A DNA stretch of 22,829 bases. Source: Bacteroides sp. UBA7335 (GTDB lineage Bacteria; Bacteroidota; Bacteroidia; Bacteroidales; Bacteroidaceae). Below, piece by piece: positions 1 through 8,349 of the stretch (positions are counted from its first letter, which is position 1; every line of letters begins with the position of its first letter). Under the pieces are notes generated by a model. That model saw nothing but the letters and a program-made list of their open reading frames with translations. It ran no database searches and was not told the DNA's origin. Location: contig DKPL01000025.1 in NCBI GenBank assembly GCA_002471185.1, positions 446-23,274 of the forward strand, given 5' to 3'. A program made the translations under genes and the position numbers.

Positions 1-155
1 GCCGATTTTATAGGAAAATCCTCAATTGAAATGGTTTTCACCTTATCATAATTGATTGATGAACCATTAAATTTGTAAGAAACGGTACATGAAATAACAA
101 TAAGCGGTAGAAATAGAGCTATTGTTGCGTGTTTTATTATTTTAATCCAATCCAT
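1..155 (-). CDS. lptE: LptE family LPS-assembly lipoprotein (5' part only)
   Basis: Only the first 51 codons lie in the window; the gene runs off the left edge. The translation begins MDWIKIIKHATIALF and continues through a hydrophobic stretch to a lipobox VISC, with Cys23 as the predicted lipidation site. The mature start, CTVSYKFNGSSINYDKVKTI, is typical of Bacteroidetes LptE. In the family, LptE sits in the outer membrane with the LptD barrel and helps place LPS in the outer leaflet. The ATG at 155-153 lies inside the end of the sigma-54 activator gene, so the two frames overlap by 14 bp, which suggests coupled translation. A second LPS transport gene, lptC, is in the next run. The identification rests on a short N-terminus plus gene context, so it is good but not certain. 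Confidence 0.8.
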   Translation of the reverse strand, partial: MDWIKIIKHATIALFLPLIVISCTVSYKFNGSSINYDKVKTISIEDFPIKS

Positions 156-1365
156 ATTCTTTCAATTTTCGATAGAGCGTTCGCTCAGAAATATTTAAAT
201 CTTGTGCTGCATTTTTTCTTTTTCCATGATGTTTTTCCAATGCTTTTCGAATCAGCTCTTTTTCTACATCATCTAAAGACAAAGATTCCTCCACATACTC
301 TGCTGTTTCAGGAATATCAGTAACGTCACTAGAAGTAGCTTTTACCGCATGAATTATTGTAGGTAGAGTATTTGATGGCTTATTAGTTGTAGCAACAGAA
401 GTGTTCATTACAGAAACTCCATTATTATTTCTTTCAGCCATCAAATTATGCACCATTTTCTTTAACTCAGCAACTTCTTGCCGCATATCAAATAAAACAG
501 TATATAAAATTTCACGTTCACTCTCGAAGCTTTTATTTTCTTTAGCCCCCATAATAGCCGGTAACCGTTGAGTATTCATCGTAGGCAGATAGCTATGAAG
601 AATGGCAGCATCAATATCTCGATTCGTTTCAATAATAGATATTTGTTCAGTAATATTCTTTAATTGTCGAACATTTCCAGGCCATGGATAAGATAATAGC
701 ACCTTCTTAGCATCATCAGTTAATTGAATAGAAGGCATTCTGTACTTTTCGGCAAAATCGGTTGCAAACTTACGAAAAAGCAATAATACATCATCGCCAC
801 GTTCACGTAGAGGAGGCACTTGTATTGGAACAGTATTAAGTCTGTAATACAAATCTTCTCGGAAACGTCCCTCAGCAATAGCACTCATTAAGTTTACGTT
901 TGTAGCAGCAACAATTCTAACATCAGTTTTTTGCACTTTCGAAGAACCGACTTTTATAAATTCACCACTTTCTAAAACACGAAGTAAACGTGCTTGAGTA
1001 GACATGGGTAATTCCCCCACTTCATCTAAGAAAATAGTTCCGCCATTAGCTTCACCAAAATACCCTTTTCGTTCACCAATAGCTCCTGTAAATGCACCTT
1101 TTTCATGTCCAAAAAGTTCCGAATCAATGGTACCTTCAGGTATTGCCCCACAATTCACAGCAATATACTGTCCATGTTTTCGTCTGCTGTATTGATGAAT
1201 AATCTGCGGAAAGCTCTCCTTACCTACTCCACTCTCACCAGTTATTAACACCGACAAATCAGTAGGTGCTACTTGAATGGCGATGTCAATATCACGTGAC
1301 AAGGCTTCGTTATTACCAATAATACCGAATCTTAATTTCACTTGTTGAATTTCCGCTTTTGTCAT
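142..1365 (-). CDS. Sigma-54 dependent transcriptional activator (AAA+ and Fis-type HTH, no sensor domain)
   Basis: This 407-residue enhancer-binding protein should use ATP hydrolysis to open sigma-54 RNA polymerase complexes. The AAA+ domain starts almost at the N-terminus, with Walker A GESGVGKE at 43-50. The sigma-54 contact loop GAFTGA is at 90-95, Walker B GTIFLDE at 109-115, and PWPGNVRQL near 230. A variable linker holds a short predicted coiled coil (ILYTVLFDMRQEVAELKKMV). The protein ends in a Fis-type helix-turn-helix (NAAQDLNISERTLYRKL) that should bind DNA. There is no N-terminal receiver, GAF or PAS domain, so the architecture resembles PspF. Activity is probably set by a partner protein or by expression level; that is inference. 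The gene follows pdxA by 26 bp and overlaps lptE, which hints at a role in envelope gene control. Its targets cannot be read from this window. Confidence 0.93.
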   Translation of the reverse strand: MTKAEIQQVKLRFGIIGNNEALSRDIDIAIQVAPTDLSVLITGESGVGKESFPQIIHQYSRRKHGQYIAVNCGAIPEGTIDSELFGHEKGAFTGAIGERKGYFGEANGGTIFLDEVGELPMSTQARLLRVLESGEFIKVGSSKVQKTDVRIVAATNVNLMSAIAEGRFREDLYYRLNTVPIQVPPLRERGDDVLLLFRKFATDFAEKYRMPSIQLTDDAKKVLLSYPWPGNVRQLKNITEQISIIETNRDIDAAILHSYLPTMNTQRLPAIMGAKENKSFESEREILYTVLFDMRQEVAELKKMVHNLMAERNNNGVSVMNTSVATTNKPSNTLPTIIHAVKATSSDVTDIPETAEYVEESLSLDDVEKELIRKALEKHHGKRKNAAQDLNISERTLYRKLKEYGLD

Positions 1366-1391
1366 AATAGTACAAACGTCAATCTAAATCA

Positions 1392-2489
1392 TTATAAATC
1401 ATCCTCGACAGAGTCTAACTTCAACTTGTCGCTATCATCTCTTTTTTCATAATATTGTTTTCTCAATGGGTGAGCATGAGCACGTTCATCACGTTCCCTG
1501 TTGCGGTATACATCCATTGCCACATATATTGATTGTCTAAATGAGTCTTCACTAGCTATACCTTTACCCGCAATATCATAAGCAGTACCATGAGCTGGCG
1601 AAGTACGAATCACCGGCAAACCAGCTGTATAGTTCACTCCATCCTCCATAGCTAAGGTTTTAAATGGCGCCAATCCTTGATCATGATACATGGCTAAAAC
1701 ACCATCAAAATGAGTAAAATTACCAGATCCCATAAAACCATCGGCAGGGTAAGGTCCATAGCATAATATACCTTTTTTACTCATTTCTTGAATAGCCGGT
1801 ATAATTATTTCTTCCTCTTCAGTGCCAATTAAACCTTCATCCCCGGCATGAGGATTCAGTGATAAAACAGCAATTCGGGGTGCTCCAATATTAAAATCTC
1901 TTTTCAAAGAGCTATTTAAAATGTCTATTTTCTCTTCGATAAGTTCTTTAGTAATTGATGAAGCAATATCTTTCACTGGAATATGTCCAGTAACTAGTGC
2001 AACTCTTAAATCATTACGCATCAAGATCATTAATGATTTACTACCATCGCCTAGCTTTTGCTCAATATACTCAGTATGTCCAGGAAAAGCAAAATCTTCA
2101 CATTGAATTGTATGCTTATTGATTGGTGCAGTAACTATCACATCTATCAACCCCTGTTTATATTCCTCAATGGCTTTTTCAAGTGACACCAAAGCCGCCT
2201 TACCCGCTTCTACATCAGGCTTTGCAAATTCTACCTTCACCTCTTCATCAGCACAATTCACAATACTTAGTTTATTGTATGCTGCTTCAGATGCAGAGTT
2301 TATAATACTAAAGTTTGTATTTAAATCAAGCGATTTACGATGATAAGCAGCAACTTTAGGATAACCATATATAATAGGAGTACATAATTCAAGCATCATA
2401 GGGTCAGCAAAAGTTTTTAATATAACTTCATAGCCAACTCCGTTGATATCACCTTGGGTAATACCAATTCTAATTTTAGAACTTTCCAT
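1392..2489 (-). CDS. pdxA: 4-hydroxythreonine-4-phosphate dehydrogenase
   Basis: PdxA oxidises 4-phosphohydroxy-L-threonine with NAD in the DXP-dependent route to pyridoxal 5'-phosphate; the product is then used by PdxJ. The 365-residue protein carries the family signatures: GITQGDINGVGYEV at the N-terminus, TAPINKH near 120-126, FPGHTE, SLNPHAGDEG, and YHDQGLAPFKTL. By comparison with the E. coli enzyme, the divalent-metal ligands are His169 (TGHIPV), His214 (NPHAGD) and His269 (YHDQG), and all are present. It is longer than the E. coli protein (about 330 residues), partly because of a charged tail (KRDDSDKLKLDSVEDDL). It lies 24 bp after the DUF4837 gene and 26 bp before the sigma-54 activator, which fits one transcript, although the gene functions look unrelated. 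Confidence 0.96.
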   Translation of the reverse strand: MESSKIRIGITQGDINGVGYEVILKTFADPMMLELCTPIIYGYPKVAAYHRKSLDLNTNFSIINSASEAAYNKLSIVNCADEEVKVEFAKPDVEAGKAALVSLEKAIEEYKQGLIDVIVTAPINKHTIQCEDFAFPGHTEYIEQKLGDGSKSLMILMRNDLRVALVTGHIPVKDIASSITKELIEEKIDILNSSLKRDFNIGAPRIAVLSLNPHAGDEGLIGTEEEEIIIPAIQEMSKKGILCYGPYPADGFMGSGNFTHFDGVLAMYHDQGLAPFKTLAMEDGVNYTAGLPVIRTSPAHGTAYDIAGKGIASEDSFRQSIYVAMDVYRNRERDERAHAHPLRKQYYEKRDDSDKLKLDSVEDDL

Positions 2490-2513
2490 GGGTCGATATT
2501 TTATCTTAGTTTT

Positions 2514-3560
2514 TTATTTATTAGATTTCTCAATAGAAGTATCTGAGTTTACATTTAAAGCATCTTTATTAGCTCCCGGAAGCTTCAAAGTATAAAGAGA
2601 CGCCTCCATCATACGAATCAAATTACGCTTCAATTTATTGGGTGAATATACAAATACCTCTGCTGTAATAACACGATTATTAACAGTATCAATTCGGGTG
2701 TGAGACACAAACGGACCACCCATAAAATCACCTTTTACCCTCCATAATCCACGTGATTCTAATGCATATTTACCTTGTACATTTATCGGTTCAACCTCTA
2801 CGGTTGTAGAATCAGTAGACATATACATACCTTCTTGTGCACCTGGAATATTAATCTTCATCACAGAGTCACGTTTATTAATGAAGAATTCTTTAGTAAA
2901 AGTATTCTTATCAGTATAGGGATAAGAGTAGATTACAAAGTTTTGATTACCACTAGCCGTATTTGTTGAAGCCCAGAAAAAGTCTTCACCTTGTTTGGAT
3001 GAAGTCAATTCAGCAGGTAGCCAGACAGTAGAACCAAATATACTATCTACCTTATTGGTTATATTATCATTATGTTTTCTTTCCAATAAAGCCATTTGTC
3101 TATTCATTTCAGCCTTAGTAAAGAAGTCAATAATCTGCTTACTATTATTCTTAACAAAAGTTTCAAACTCTTGAGCATTTGGAGCCTGGATAGTCAATAT
3201 CATTTGTGGGGCTGCATAAACATCCTTAGAGTATTTAAATGATGCTTTCGTATACATATCAGAGATGTCAACCACAATGATATTACGGATTAACTTAAGT
3301 GTAGAATCAAAATCCTTAGGAGAAGTATACATGATACGAAAAGAGCGTTCAGGCTGTGGCAAGCCAGGAACATCTGTATCAAGTACATTGTATAATGCTC
3401 TACCGGCAGGAGCTTCCCACAAATCATGATTCACAACTACTAGAATTTCGTATGGACGACCACTTGAAGTAGGAGTAAACACACCTTTTTTGCCTTTGCA
3501 AGATGCGAAAGCCAACAATACTAGAAGAGCTAAGCTAAGAAAAGACAGATACTTTTTCAT
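2514..3560 (-). CDS. DUF4837 family lipoprotein
   Basis: This 348-residue protein of unknown function is found mainly in Bacteroidetes. The N-terminus is a classic lipoprotein signal: MKKY, a hydrophobic core, then FASC with Cys21 as the lipidated residue. The mature part starts KGKKGVFTPTSSGRPYEILVVV, a hallmark of DUF4837. The middle contains FRIMYTSPKDFDSTLKLIRNIIVVDI. Positively charged residues rather than an acidic cluster follow the Cys, so I infer a periplasm-facing location but cannot assign the membrane. The gene sits between rlmN (74 bp upstream) and pdxA (24 bp downstream), a spacing consistent with co-transcription. There is no recognisable catalytic motif, and I assign no role beyond an envelope lipoprotein. 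Confidence 0.82.
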   Translation of the reverse strand: MKKYLSFLSLALLVLLAFASCKGKKGVFTPTSSGRPYEILVVVNHDLWEAPAGRALYNVLDTDVPGLPQPERSFRIMYTSPKDFDSTLKLIRNIIVVDISDMYTKASFKYSKDVYAAPQMILTIQAPNAQEFETFVKNNSKQIIDFFTKAEMNRQMALLERKHNDNITNKVDSIFGSTVWLPAELTSSKQGEDFFWASTNTASGNQNFVIYSYPYTDKNTFTKEFFINKRDSVMKINIPGAQEGMYMSTDSTTVEVEPINVQGKYALESRGLWRVKGDFMGGPFVSHTRIDTVNNRVITAEVFVYSPNKLKRNLIRMMEASLYTLKLPGANKDALNVNSDTSIEKSNK

Positions 3561-3634
3561 AATGTTAGTATTTGAAATTTATACAAAACAAAAATTATTC
3601 AATTCACAATAAACAATGATGCGATAAACCTCTA

Positions 3635-4669
3635 TTAAGCTTTGCTTTCTTCCTGCTGCTTAGCCGTAGATAACATACCACAAGCTGCAAATATATCTTC
3701 ACCACGTGAAGAACGAATGGTAGTAAACACGCCATGAGAAGTTAGATAATCTCTAAATTCAACCATCTTATCCATACTAGTTCCTTCAAGATTAACTCCC
3801 GGAATGGCATGAAATCGAATTAAGTTTACTCTACAATCTAATCCACGCAAAAGCTTAACCAACTCCTTGGCATAAATCAACGAATCATTGACGTCTTTAA
3901 AAACAATATATTCAAACGAAAGTCTGCGCTGTTTACTAAAATCATAGTTCTTTAACAATTCAACAATTTCTTGAATTGGAAAAGCTTTTTCTGCGGGCAT
4001 TAAGTCTAGACGTTGATGAGCAACCGGAGAGTGAAGACTAATAGCCAAGTGACAATCGCTACTTTCTATAAAACGTTGCAAGCCTTTACGCAAGCCAATA
4101 GACGACAATGTAATTCTTTTGGGACTCCATCCGTAGCCATAAGCTGAAGTTAAGATTTCAAGAACCTTTAATACTTCATCTAGATTATCAAGAGGTTCGC
4201 CCATTCCCATTAGCACAATATTGGTAAGTTTATCAAACTCTGGCAAGGAGCTGATTTGATTCAATATTTCATTTGCAGTAAGATTTGCAGTAAAGCCTTG
4301 TTTGCCTGTCATGCAGAACTTACAGTTCATTTTACATCCTACCTGCGATGACACACAAAGTGTAGCGCGATCTTCATCAGGAATATAAACCGATTCAACA
4401 AACTGATCTCCTGCAACCTGATAGAGATATTTAATGGTACCATCAACAGAGCGCATCGATTCAATAGGAGTATATCCCCCTACCTCATATTGTTCATTAA
4501 GCAGTTCTCTAAACTTCAAAGACAAGTTTGTCATTTCATCAATAGAGTTTACCCTTTTATCATAAAGCCACGAAGCTATTTGTTTGGCAGTAAAAGCAGG
4601 CATACCTAATAGCTTTACAACAGCTTGTAGCTCAGAAATAGTCATTCCCAAAAGAGGATATTTAGTCAT
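3635..4669 (-). CDS. rlmN: Dual-specificity 23S rRNA/tRNA adenine-C2 methyltransferase RlmN
   Basis: RlmN is a radical-SAM enzyme that methylates C2 of A2503 in 23S rRNA, and A37 of some tRNAs in E. coli. The iron-sulfur cluster motif CX3CX2C is at Cys112, Cys116 and Cys119 (GCKMNCKFCM). The two catalytic cysteines are present: Cys105 (RATLCVSSQ), which resolves the covalent intermediate, and Cys330 (FAACGML), the residue that is itself methylated. Other conserved blocks are VLMGMGEPLDN, ITLSSIGL, LAISLHSP and SFEYIVFKDVND. The length of 344 residues is slightly short compared with E. coli. Cfr has the same cysteines, but the core-genome setting and the RATLCVSSQVGC block favour RlmN. A TAnnTTTG-like element sits 28 bp before the ATG, so this is probably the first gene of the run towards lptE. 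Confidence 0.96.
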   Translation of the reverse strand: MTKYPLLGMTISELQAVVKLLGMPAFTAKQIASWLYDKRVNSIDEMTNLSLKFRELLNEQYEVGGYTPIESMRSVDGTIKYLYQVAGDQFVESVYIPDEDRATLCVSSQVGCKMNCKFCMTGKQGFTANLTANEILNQISSLPEFDKLTNIVLMGMGEPLDNLDEVLKVLEILTSAYGYGWSPKRITLSSIGLRKGLQRFIESSDCHLAISLHSPVAHQRLDLMPAEKAFPIQEIVELLKNYDFSKQRRLSFEYIVFKDVNDSLIYAKELVKLLRGLDCRVNLIRFHAIPGVNLEGTSMDKMVEFRDYLTSHGVFTTIRSSRGEDIFAACGMLSTAKQQEESKA

Positions 4670-4697
4670 AATAGATATTATTCAATTATTATTCTTG

Positions 4698-4705
4698 CAA
4701 AAATA
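4698..4705 (-). promoter_or_regulatory. Candidate -7 promoter element for rlmN
   Basis: On the minus strand this reads TATTTTTG, a full match to the Bacteroides -7 consensus TAnnTTTG, 28 bp before the rlmN ATG. The flanks are AT-rich. The nearest upstream TTG is about 23 bp away, further than usual for a -33 element, so the call rests on the -7 box and its position. A 7-bp inverted repeat (CTTGCAA/TTGCAAG) at 4694-4700 and 4726-4732 brackets the promoter region. Confidence 0.45.
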
Positions 4706-4752
4706 GGTAATTAAAATTAATTTAATTGCAAGCACACCCTAAAAGAAAGTAA

Positions 4753-4793
4753 AAGGTGGAGATTATATCTTATAAAGATATAACCTCCACCTT
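4753..4793 (-). terminator. Rho-independent terminator after the PpiD/SurA-like gene
   Basis: The arms AAGGTGGAGATTATATCTT (4753-4771) and AAGATATAACCTCCACCTT (4775-4793) pair over 19 bp with one mismatch and a 3-base loop. On the minus strand the stem is followed by a T-rich tract (TTTTACTTTCTTTT). It starts 25 bp beyond the stop of the chaperone gene. It should separate the coaX-to-chaperone run from the rlmN run. Confidence 0.9.
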
Positions 4794-4817
4794 CATTATA
4801 TTGTTCTCTAGCCGAAC

Positions 4818-6956
4818 TTAGAAATACAAATATCGAGTATCAACTACATTAGCTTGTAAATACAAATCGTTCAACACTCTTGTAGAGAAACGAACATTCA
4901 TATTTTCGATAGTTTCTTCTTCAGCCTTCACATCAAAAGTTTCGTTTAACTTATCTTTTGCATATACTTGCATTACGTAAACTCCAGCGTTACCTTTGAT
5001 AGGAGCGCTCAACTTGTTCAACTCACCAACTGAAGCATAAGCACTAACCATTACTTCGCTGCTACGTAAAGCAGGAACATAAGCAGGTGCAGCAAAAGTC
5101 ACGAACTTGATAGAGTCGCTAACAGCATTAGGCATATTCTTATATTGATCGAATGAAGTTGCGTTAGCAGCCTTCATATCAGCCATAATCTTTTCAGCTT
5201 TTTTATCCTTGATAATTTCAGCTTTCAACTGATTTTGAACTTGTTTCAAAGAGCGATACCCCTTAGGAGTAACTGTTTCCAAAGCAACAACCATCATATG
5301 GTTACTTTCTCCACATTCATACAAACCTGAAACTTCACCTGGTTTAGCAGCAAAAGCCCATTTTAAAGCATCTTTTGTACCTCTGATGCCACCAATTGTA
5401 TGTTCGCTACTTGACAAATCAGCTCTATCTAACAATCTATAACCTGAATCTTCAGCATTTGCAACCATTTTATCCAATGTAGGATTAGCGGCAATAAATT
5501 GGCTAAAGTTATTGTAAGCTTTATTATAAGTTTCTTTACTAAAGTCAACAGGACGCTTAATTACAGCAACTTTATATTTGTCTTTGTTTGCTTTTTTGTT
5601 AGTTACTTGAAGAATAACATTTGCTTGTCCCAAAGCTAAATTGTTTAAATCATTCACACCAAGACTATTGATAGCTGAAATATATTTCAAGTTTTCGTTG
5701 TCAAGTTGCGCACCTTCATATTGAGCCGAAGTCAACCATGTAGCTTCACCATTTTGACCATACTTCTTAGCTAGTTCAGTGAAGCTAGCACCACCCTTAA
5801 TTGCTGTATAAATACTATCAGCCAATTCTTTAGTTTTAGCCGGAGTATCAGCATATACTTGAATTTGTCTATATTCGATAGAGTCAGCAGCAGCAGTTTT
5901 AGCAAGCACTTTGAAAGAGTTGATTGTATTATCGGCTACATTGTAGTAAGGTCCATAAACTTGACCTATTTTAGCAGAGTCAATACGAGCAACAACATCG
6001 TTAGGGAATGCAGTCTTATTATAGAATAAGTCTACAAAAGGGATATCAGAACCAGCAGAACGAACCAGTGAAGCGTAGTCAGAAGAAGCTTCAGCAAGTT
6101 GGCCGGTGTATTCATTAACCTCATCTTCGATAGCAGCTCTATCTTCAGGGCTAGCTACAACTTGCAAGTCGATATATTTAATATTACGAGTTTCAACATA
6201 TTGTCTGAATTGCTCTTTTCTTTTGTTGTAAAGTTCCTTAAGTTCAGATTCTTTTACTGAAATAGCAGAATCAGGAATAGAAGTATAAGGGATAGCAGCA
6301 AGAAGCAAGTCAGCTTGGTTTACACGAGCATCAAATGCATCTTGAGCTTCGATAGGGTTAGCCAACAATGATTTTGAAATTAAAGCCTGGTATTTTTCTG
6401 CCAAAAGACTTTGAGCCAAGTTTTTTTCTATAAACGACCAAAACTTATACATAGATTCATAGTAGTCTACATATTGAGCCGGCATTTGTTTACGATCCAT
6501 TTTAGAATAATCAACCAAGAATTTTTTAAGCATATCCTTATCAAAAGCACCTGTTTGAGGATTACGGAAAGGAGTTTGCTGAAGCATAGGATTAACGCCA
6601 GCTTCCACTACAGCTTGAATTTCTTCAGGAGAAACAATCAAACCAATTTTCTTAGCTTGATCTTGAATTAGTTTATTATTAACATAGCTACGCCAAACCT
6701 CATCTTTTATTTGATTAGTTTGATCGTCAGTTAAAGCTGTTTGACCACTTGAAAACTTAATAACATCAGTATATTCTTCTACAAGAGCTTGATAATCTTG
6801 AGCAGATAAAGCATCGCCATTAACTTCGCCTATGTCGTGTGATTGATGCGGTTGTATTGCTTTCCAGGCATCTCCTGCAATAAAAGCAAACAAAGCTAAA
6901 CCAATAACCACCACCAACAATGGTCCTTTGGATCTAATGTTCTGTAATGTTGCCAT
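4818..6956 (-). CDS. PpiD/SurA-like membrane-anchored periplasmic peptidyl-prolyl isomerase or chaperone
   Basis: This 712-residue protein has one N-terminal transmembrane segment (PLLVVVIGLALFAFIAGDAW, about 12-31) and a long periplasmic part. Residues about 40-250 are helical and match the SurA/PpiD N-terminal chaperone region (IGEVNGDALSAQDYQALVEEY). Parvulin-like segments follow. One weak copy spans about 255-350, and a clearer one begins at 358 (SIEYRQIQVYADTPAKTKELADSIY, then GGASFTELAKKYGQ). A third partial copy lies near the C-terminus (KWAFAAKPGEVSGLYECGESNHMMVV). In E. coli, PpiD and SurA help outer-membrane proteins fold after SecYEG export. Isomerase activity is uncertain because the parvulin motifs are degenerate. 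It is the last gene before a strong terminator and lies 120 bp after the CNNM gene, with a possible promoter in that gap. Confidence 0.9.
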   Translation of the reverse strand: MATLQNIRSKGPLLVVVIGLALFAFIAGDAWKAIQPHQSHDIGEVNGDALSAQDYQALVEEYTDVIKFSSGQTALTDDQTNQIKDEVWRSYVNNKLIQDQAKKIGLIVSPEEIQAVVEAGVNPMLQQTPFRNPQTGAFDKDMLKKFLVDYSKMDRKQMPAQYVDYYESMYKFWSFIEKNLAQSLLAEKYQALISKSLLANPIEAQDAFDARVNQADLLLAAIPYTSIPDSAISVKESELKELYNKRKEQFRQYVETRNIKYIDLQVVASPEDRAAIEDEVNEYTGQLAEASSDYASLVRSAGSDIPFVDLFYNKTAFPNDVVARIDSAKIGQVYGPYYNVADNTINSFKVLAKTAAADSIEYRQIQVYADTPAKTKELADSIYTAIKGGASFTELAKKYGQNGEATWLTSAQYEGAQLDNENLKYISAINSLGVNDLNNLALGQANVILQVTNKKANKDKYKVAVIKRPVDFSKETYNKAYNNFSQFIAANPTLDKMVANAEDSGYRLLDRADLSSSEHTIGGIRGTKDALKWAFAAKPGEVSGLYECGESNHMMVVALETVTPKGYRSLKQVQNQLKAEIIKDKKAEKIMADMKAANATSFDQYKNMPNAVSDSIKFVTFAAPAYVPALRSSEVMVSAYASVGELNKLSAPIKGNAGVYVMQVYAKDKLNETFDVKAEEETIENMNVRFSTRVLNDLYLQANVVDTRYLYF

Positions 6957-7013
6957 TTTAATTTAATATGATTTATGTTTATTACTATTTTTCTTTTCAA
7001 ATGTTTAAGCGCA

Positions 7014-7021
7014 CGAAGATA
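7014..7021 (-). promoter_or_regulatory. Possible internal promoter element for the PpiD/SurA-like gene
   Basis: The minus strand reads TATCTTCG here, 7 of 8 positions of TAnnTTTG, with a GTTG 17 bp upstream that could act as the -33 element. It lies 57 bp before the ATG, in the 120-bp gap after the CNNM gene. The match is imperfect, so this is tentative. Confidence 0.3.
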
Positions 7022-7076
7022 CAAAAAATGCTAATATACAACTCTTAAAGAGCAAAAAAATGCGGGTATATTTATG

Positions 7077-8333
7077 CTAATCCAATACCTTAAGACGCAC
7101 TAATTCTATTTTCGTGGGCGAAGCTTTGATTATTTTAAATTGATAATTTTCAACATTTACCACTTCGTGTAGTTTTGGGAAACTCTGATAATGATGCAAT
7201 ATTAATCCACCAATCGTCATATACTCATCAGACTCGGGAAGTTCGAGATTAAATGTTTCATTGACTTTTTCGATTTCAAGACGTGCCGATAAGATATAAT
7301 CGCCATCAGCAGTTTGCTTGCAGATATACGATGTATTATCGTGTTCATCTTCAATATCTCCAAATATTTCTTCAACCAAATCTTCCATACAGACAATGCC
7401 CGCGGTACCGCCAAACTCATCTACCACTACAGCAATAGTCTTTTTTTGTTGCATAAAGAGCTTCATTAGCTTGTTGGCAGCCATAGTTTCGGGAACAATC
7501 GGAATTTCCTTCACATTGTCATTCCAATTTTTCGGATTATGAAACATTTCAGAAGAGTGAATGTATCCCGTTATGTTATCAATATTGCCTTCGTATACGA
7601 TAATTTTAGATATTCCCGATTCAATAAATTTGCTCATAAGTTCAGAGAGAGTTGTTGTTAAGTCAACAGCAACTACCTCTGTACGAGGTACCATGCAGTC
7701 ACGGATTTTAATACTCGAAAAATCCAATGCATTTTGAAAGATTTTCACTTCAGCATCAAGTTCGGCAGTACTATCGGCATTCTCAATACTCGATTGAACA
7801 AAGTAGTCTAAATCGACTTTACGAAATACTTTAGCTTGAATATCAGCATTGACCTTCATACCAAAGATGCGTAAAAACAAGTACGATATGCCCGAAGATA
7901 TCTTTGAGATTGGATAAAGAATGATATAAAAAATGAGCAATGGGACTGCACATACATTCAATATCAAGTTAGGATTAATATTAAAGAGAGTTTTTGGTAA
8001 AAACTCACCTGTCACCAATATAATTAAAGTAGAAATAATGGTTTGAATAAGTACCATTACAAAATGGTTATTAATCAAGTTGGCCAAAAAAGTGCTACTA
8101 ATAATCTGTGCCATCAGAATACCATAGACTACTAGTGCAATATTATTGCCCACTAGCATGGTAGAGATGAAGTTATTGGGGTTTTTAAAGAAAATAGAAA
8201 GAATATACGATGACACACCCTTCTTACGATCGAGTTCAAAGCGAAGCTTATCGACCGACACAAATGCAATTTCTACTCCTGAGAAGAAAGCAGAGAGCAT
8301 CATGGTGATGAGAAGGTATATTATAATGTTCAT
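7077..8333 (-). CDS. CNNM/CorC-type transporter-associated membrane protein (hemolysin C family)
   Basis: This 418-residue inner-membrane protein has the full CNNM-type layout. A DUF21 membrane domain covers about 1-165, with signatures FFSGVEIAFVSVDKLR (16-31), VGNNIALVVYG and GEFLPKTLF (109-117). A CBS pair covers about 210-328, with MVPRTEVVAV opening the first CBS and VVVDEFGGTAGIVCMEDLVEEIFGDI closing the second. A CorC/HlyC-type C-terminal domain spans about 335-415. Relatives are linked to Mg2+ or other cation efflux, and the gliding-motility protein GldE has the same layout. The old name 'hemolysin' does not indicate a toxin. CBS domains often bind adenine nucleotides. The ATG lies 16 bp after the lptC stop, so co-translation is likely. 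Its place among envelope genes suggests a housekeeping role; the actual ion cannot be inferred. Confidence 0.93.
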   Translation of the reverse strand: MNIIIYLLITMMLSAFFSGVEIAFVSVDKLRFELDRKKGVSSYILSIFFKNPNNFISTMLVGNNIALVVYGILMAQIISSTFLANLINNHFVMVLIQTIISTLIILVTGEFLPKTLFNINPNLILNVCAVPLLIFYIILYPISKISSGISYLFLRIFGMKVNADIQAKVFRKVDLDYFVQSSIENADSTAELDAEVKIFQNALDFSSIKIRDCMVPRTEVVAVDLTTTLSELMSKFIESGISKIIVYEGNIDNITGYIHSSEMFHNPKNWNDNVKEIPIVPETMAANKLMKLFMQQKKTIAVVVDEFGGTAGIVCMEDLVEEIFGDIEDEHDNTSYICKQTADGDYILSARLEIEKVNETFNLELPESDEYMTIGGLILHHYQSFPKLHEVVNVENYQFKIIKASPTKIELVRLKVLD

Positions 8334-8349
8334 AGTATTCGTTATTCTA

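Noticed and set aside
4694..4732. CTTGCAA/TTGCAAG inverted repeat upstream of rlmN as an operator
   Set aside because: Only 7 bp per arm in very AT-rich DNA with a 25-bp gap; chance is a sufficient explanation. It is mentioned only with the promoter.
7022..7076. Hairpin after the CNNM gene as a terminator
   Set aside because: Pairing between the GCTAATATAC and GTATATTTATGC stretches is imperfect, and the T-run is inside the loop rather than after the stem.
7077..8333. Hemolysin (toxin) annotation for the CBS-domain protein
   Set aside because: The DUF21, CBS pair and CorC-type C-terminal layout is that of cation-transport proteins; the hemolysin name is historical.
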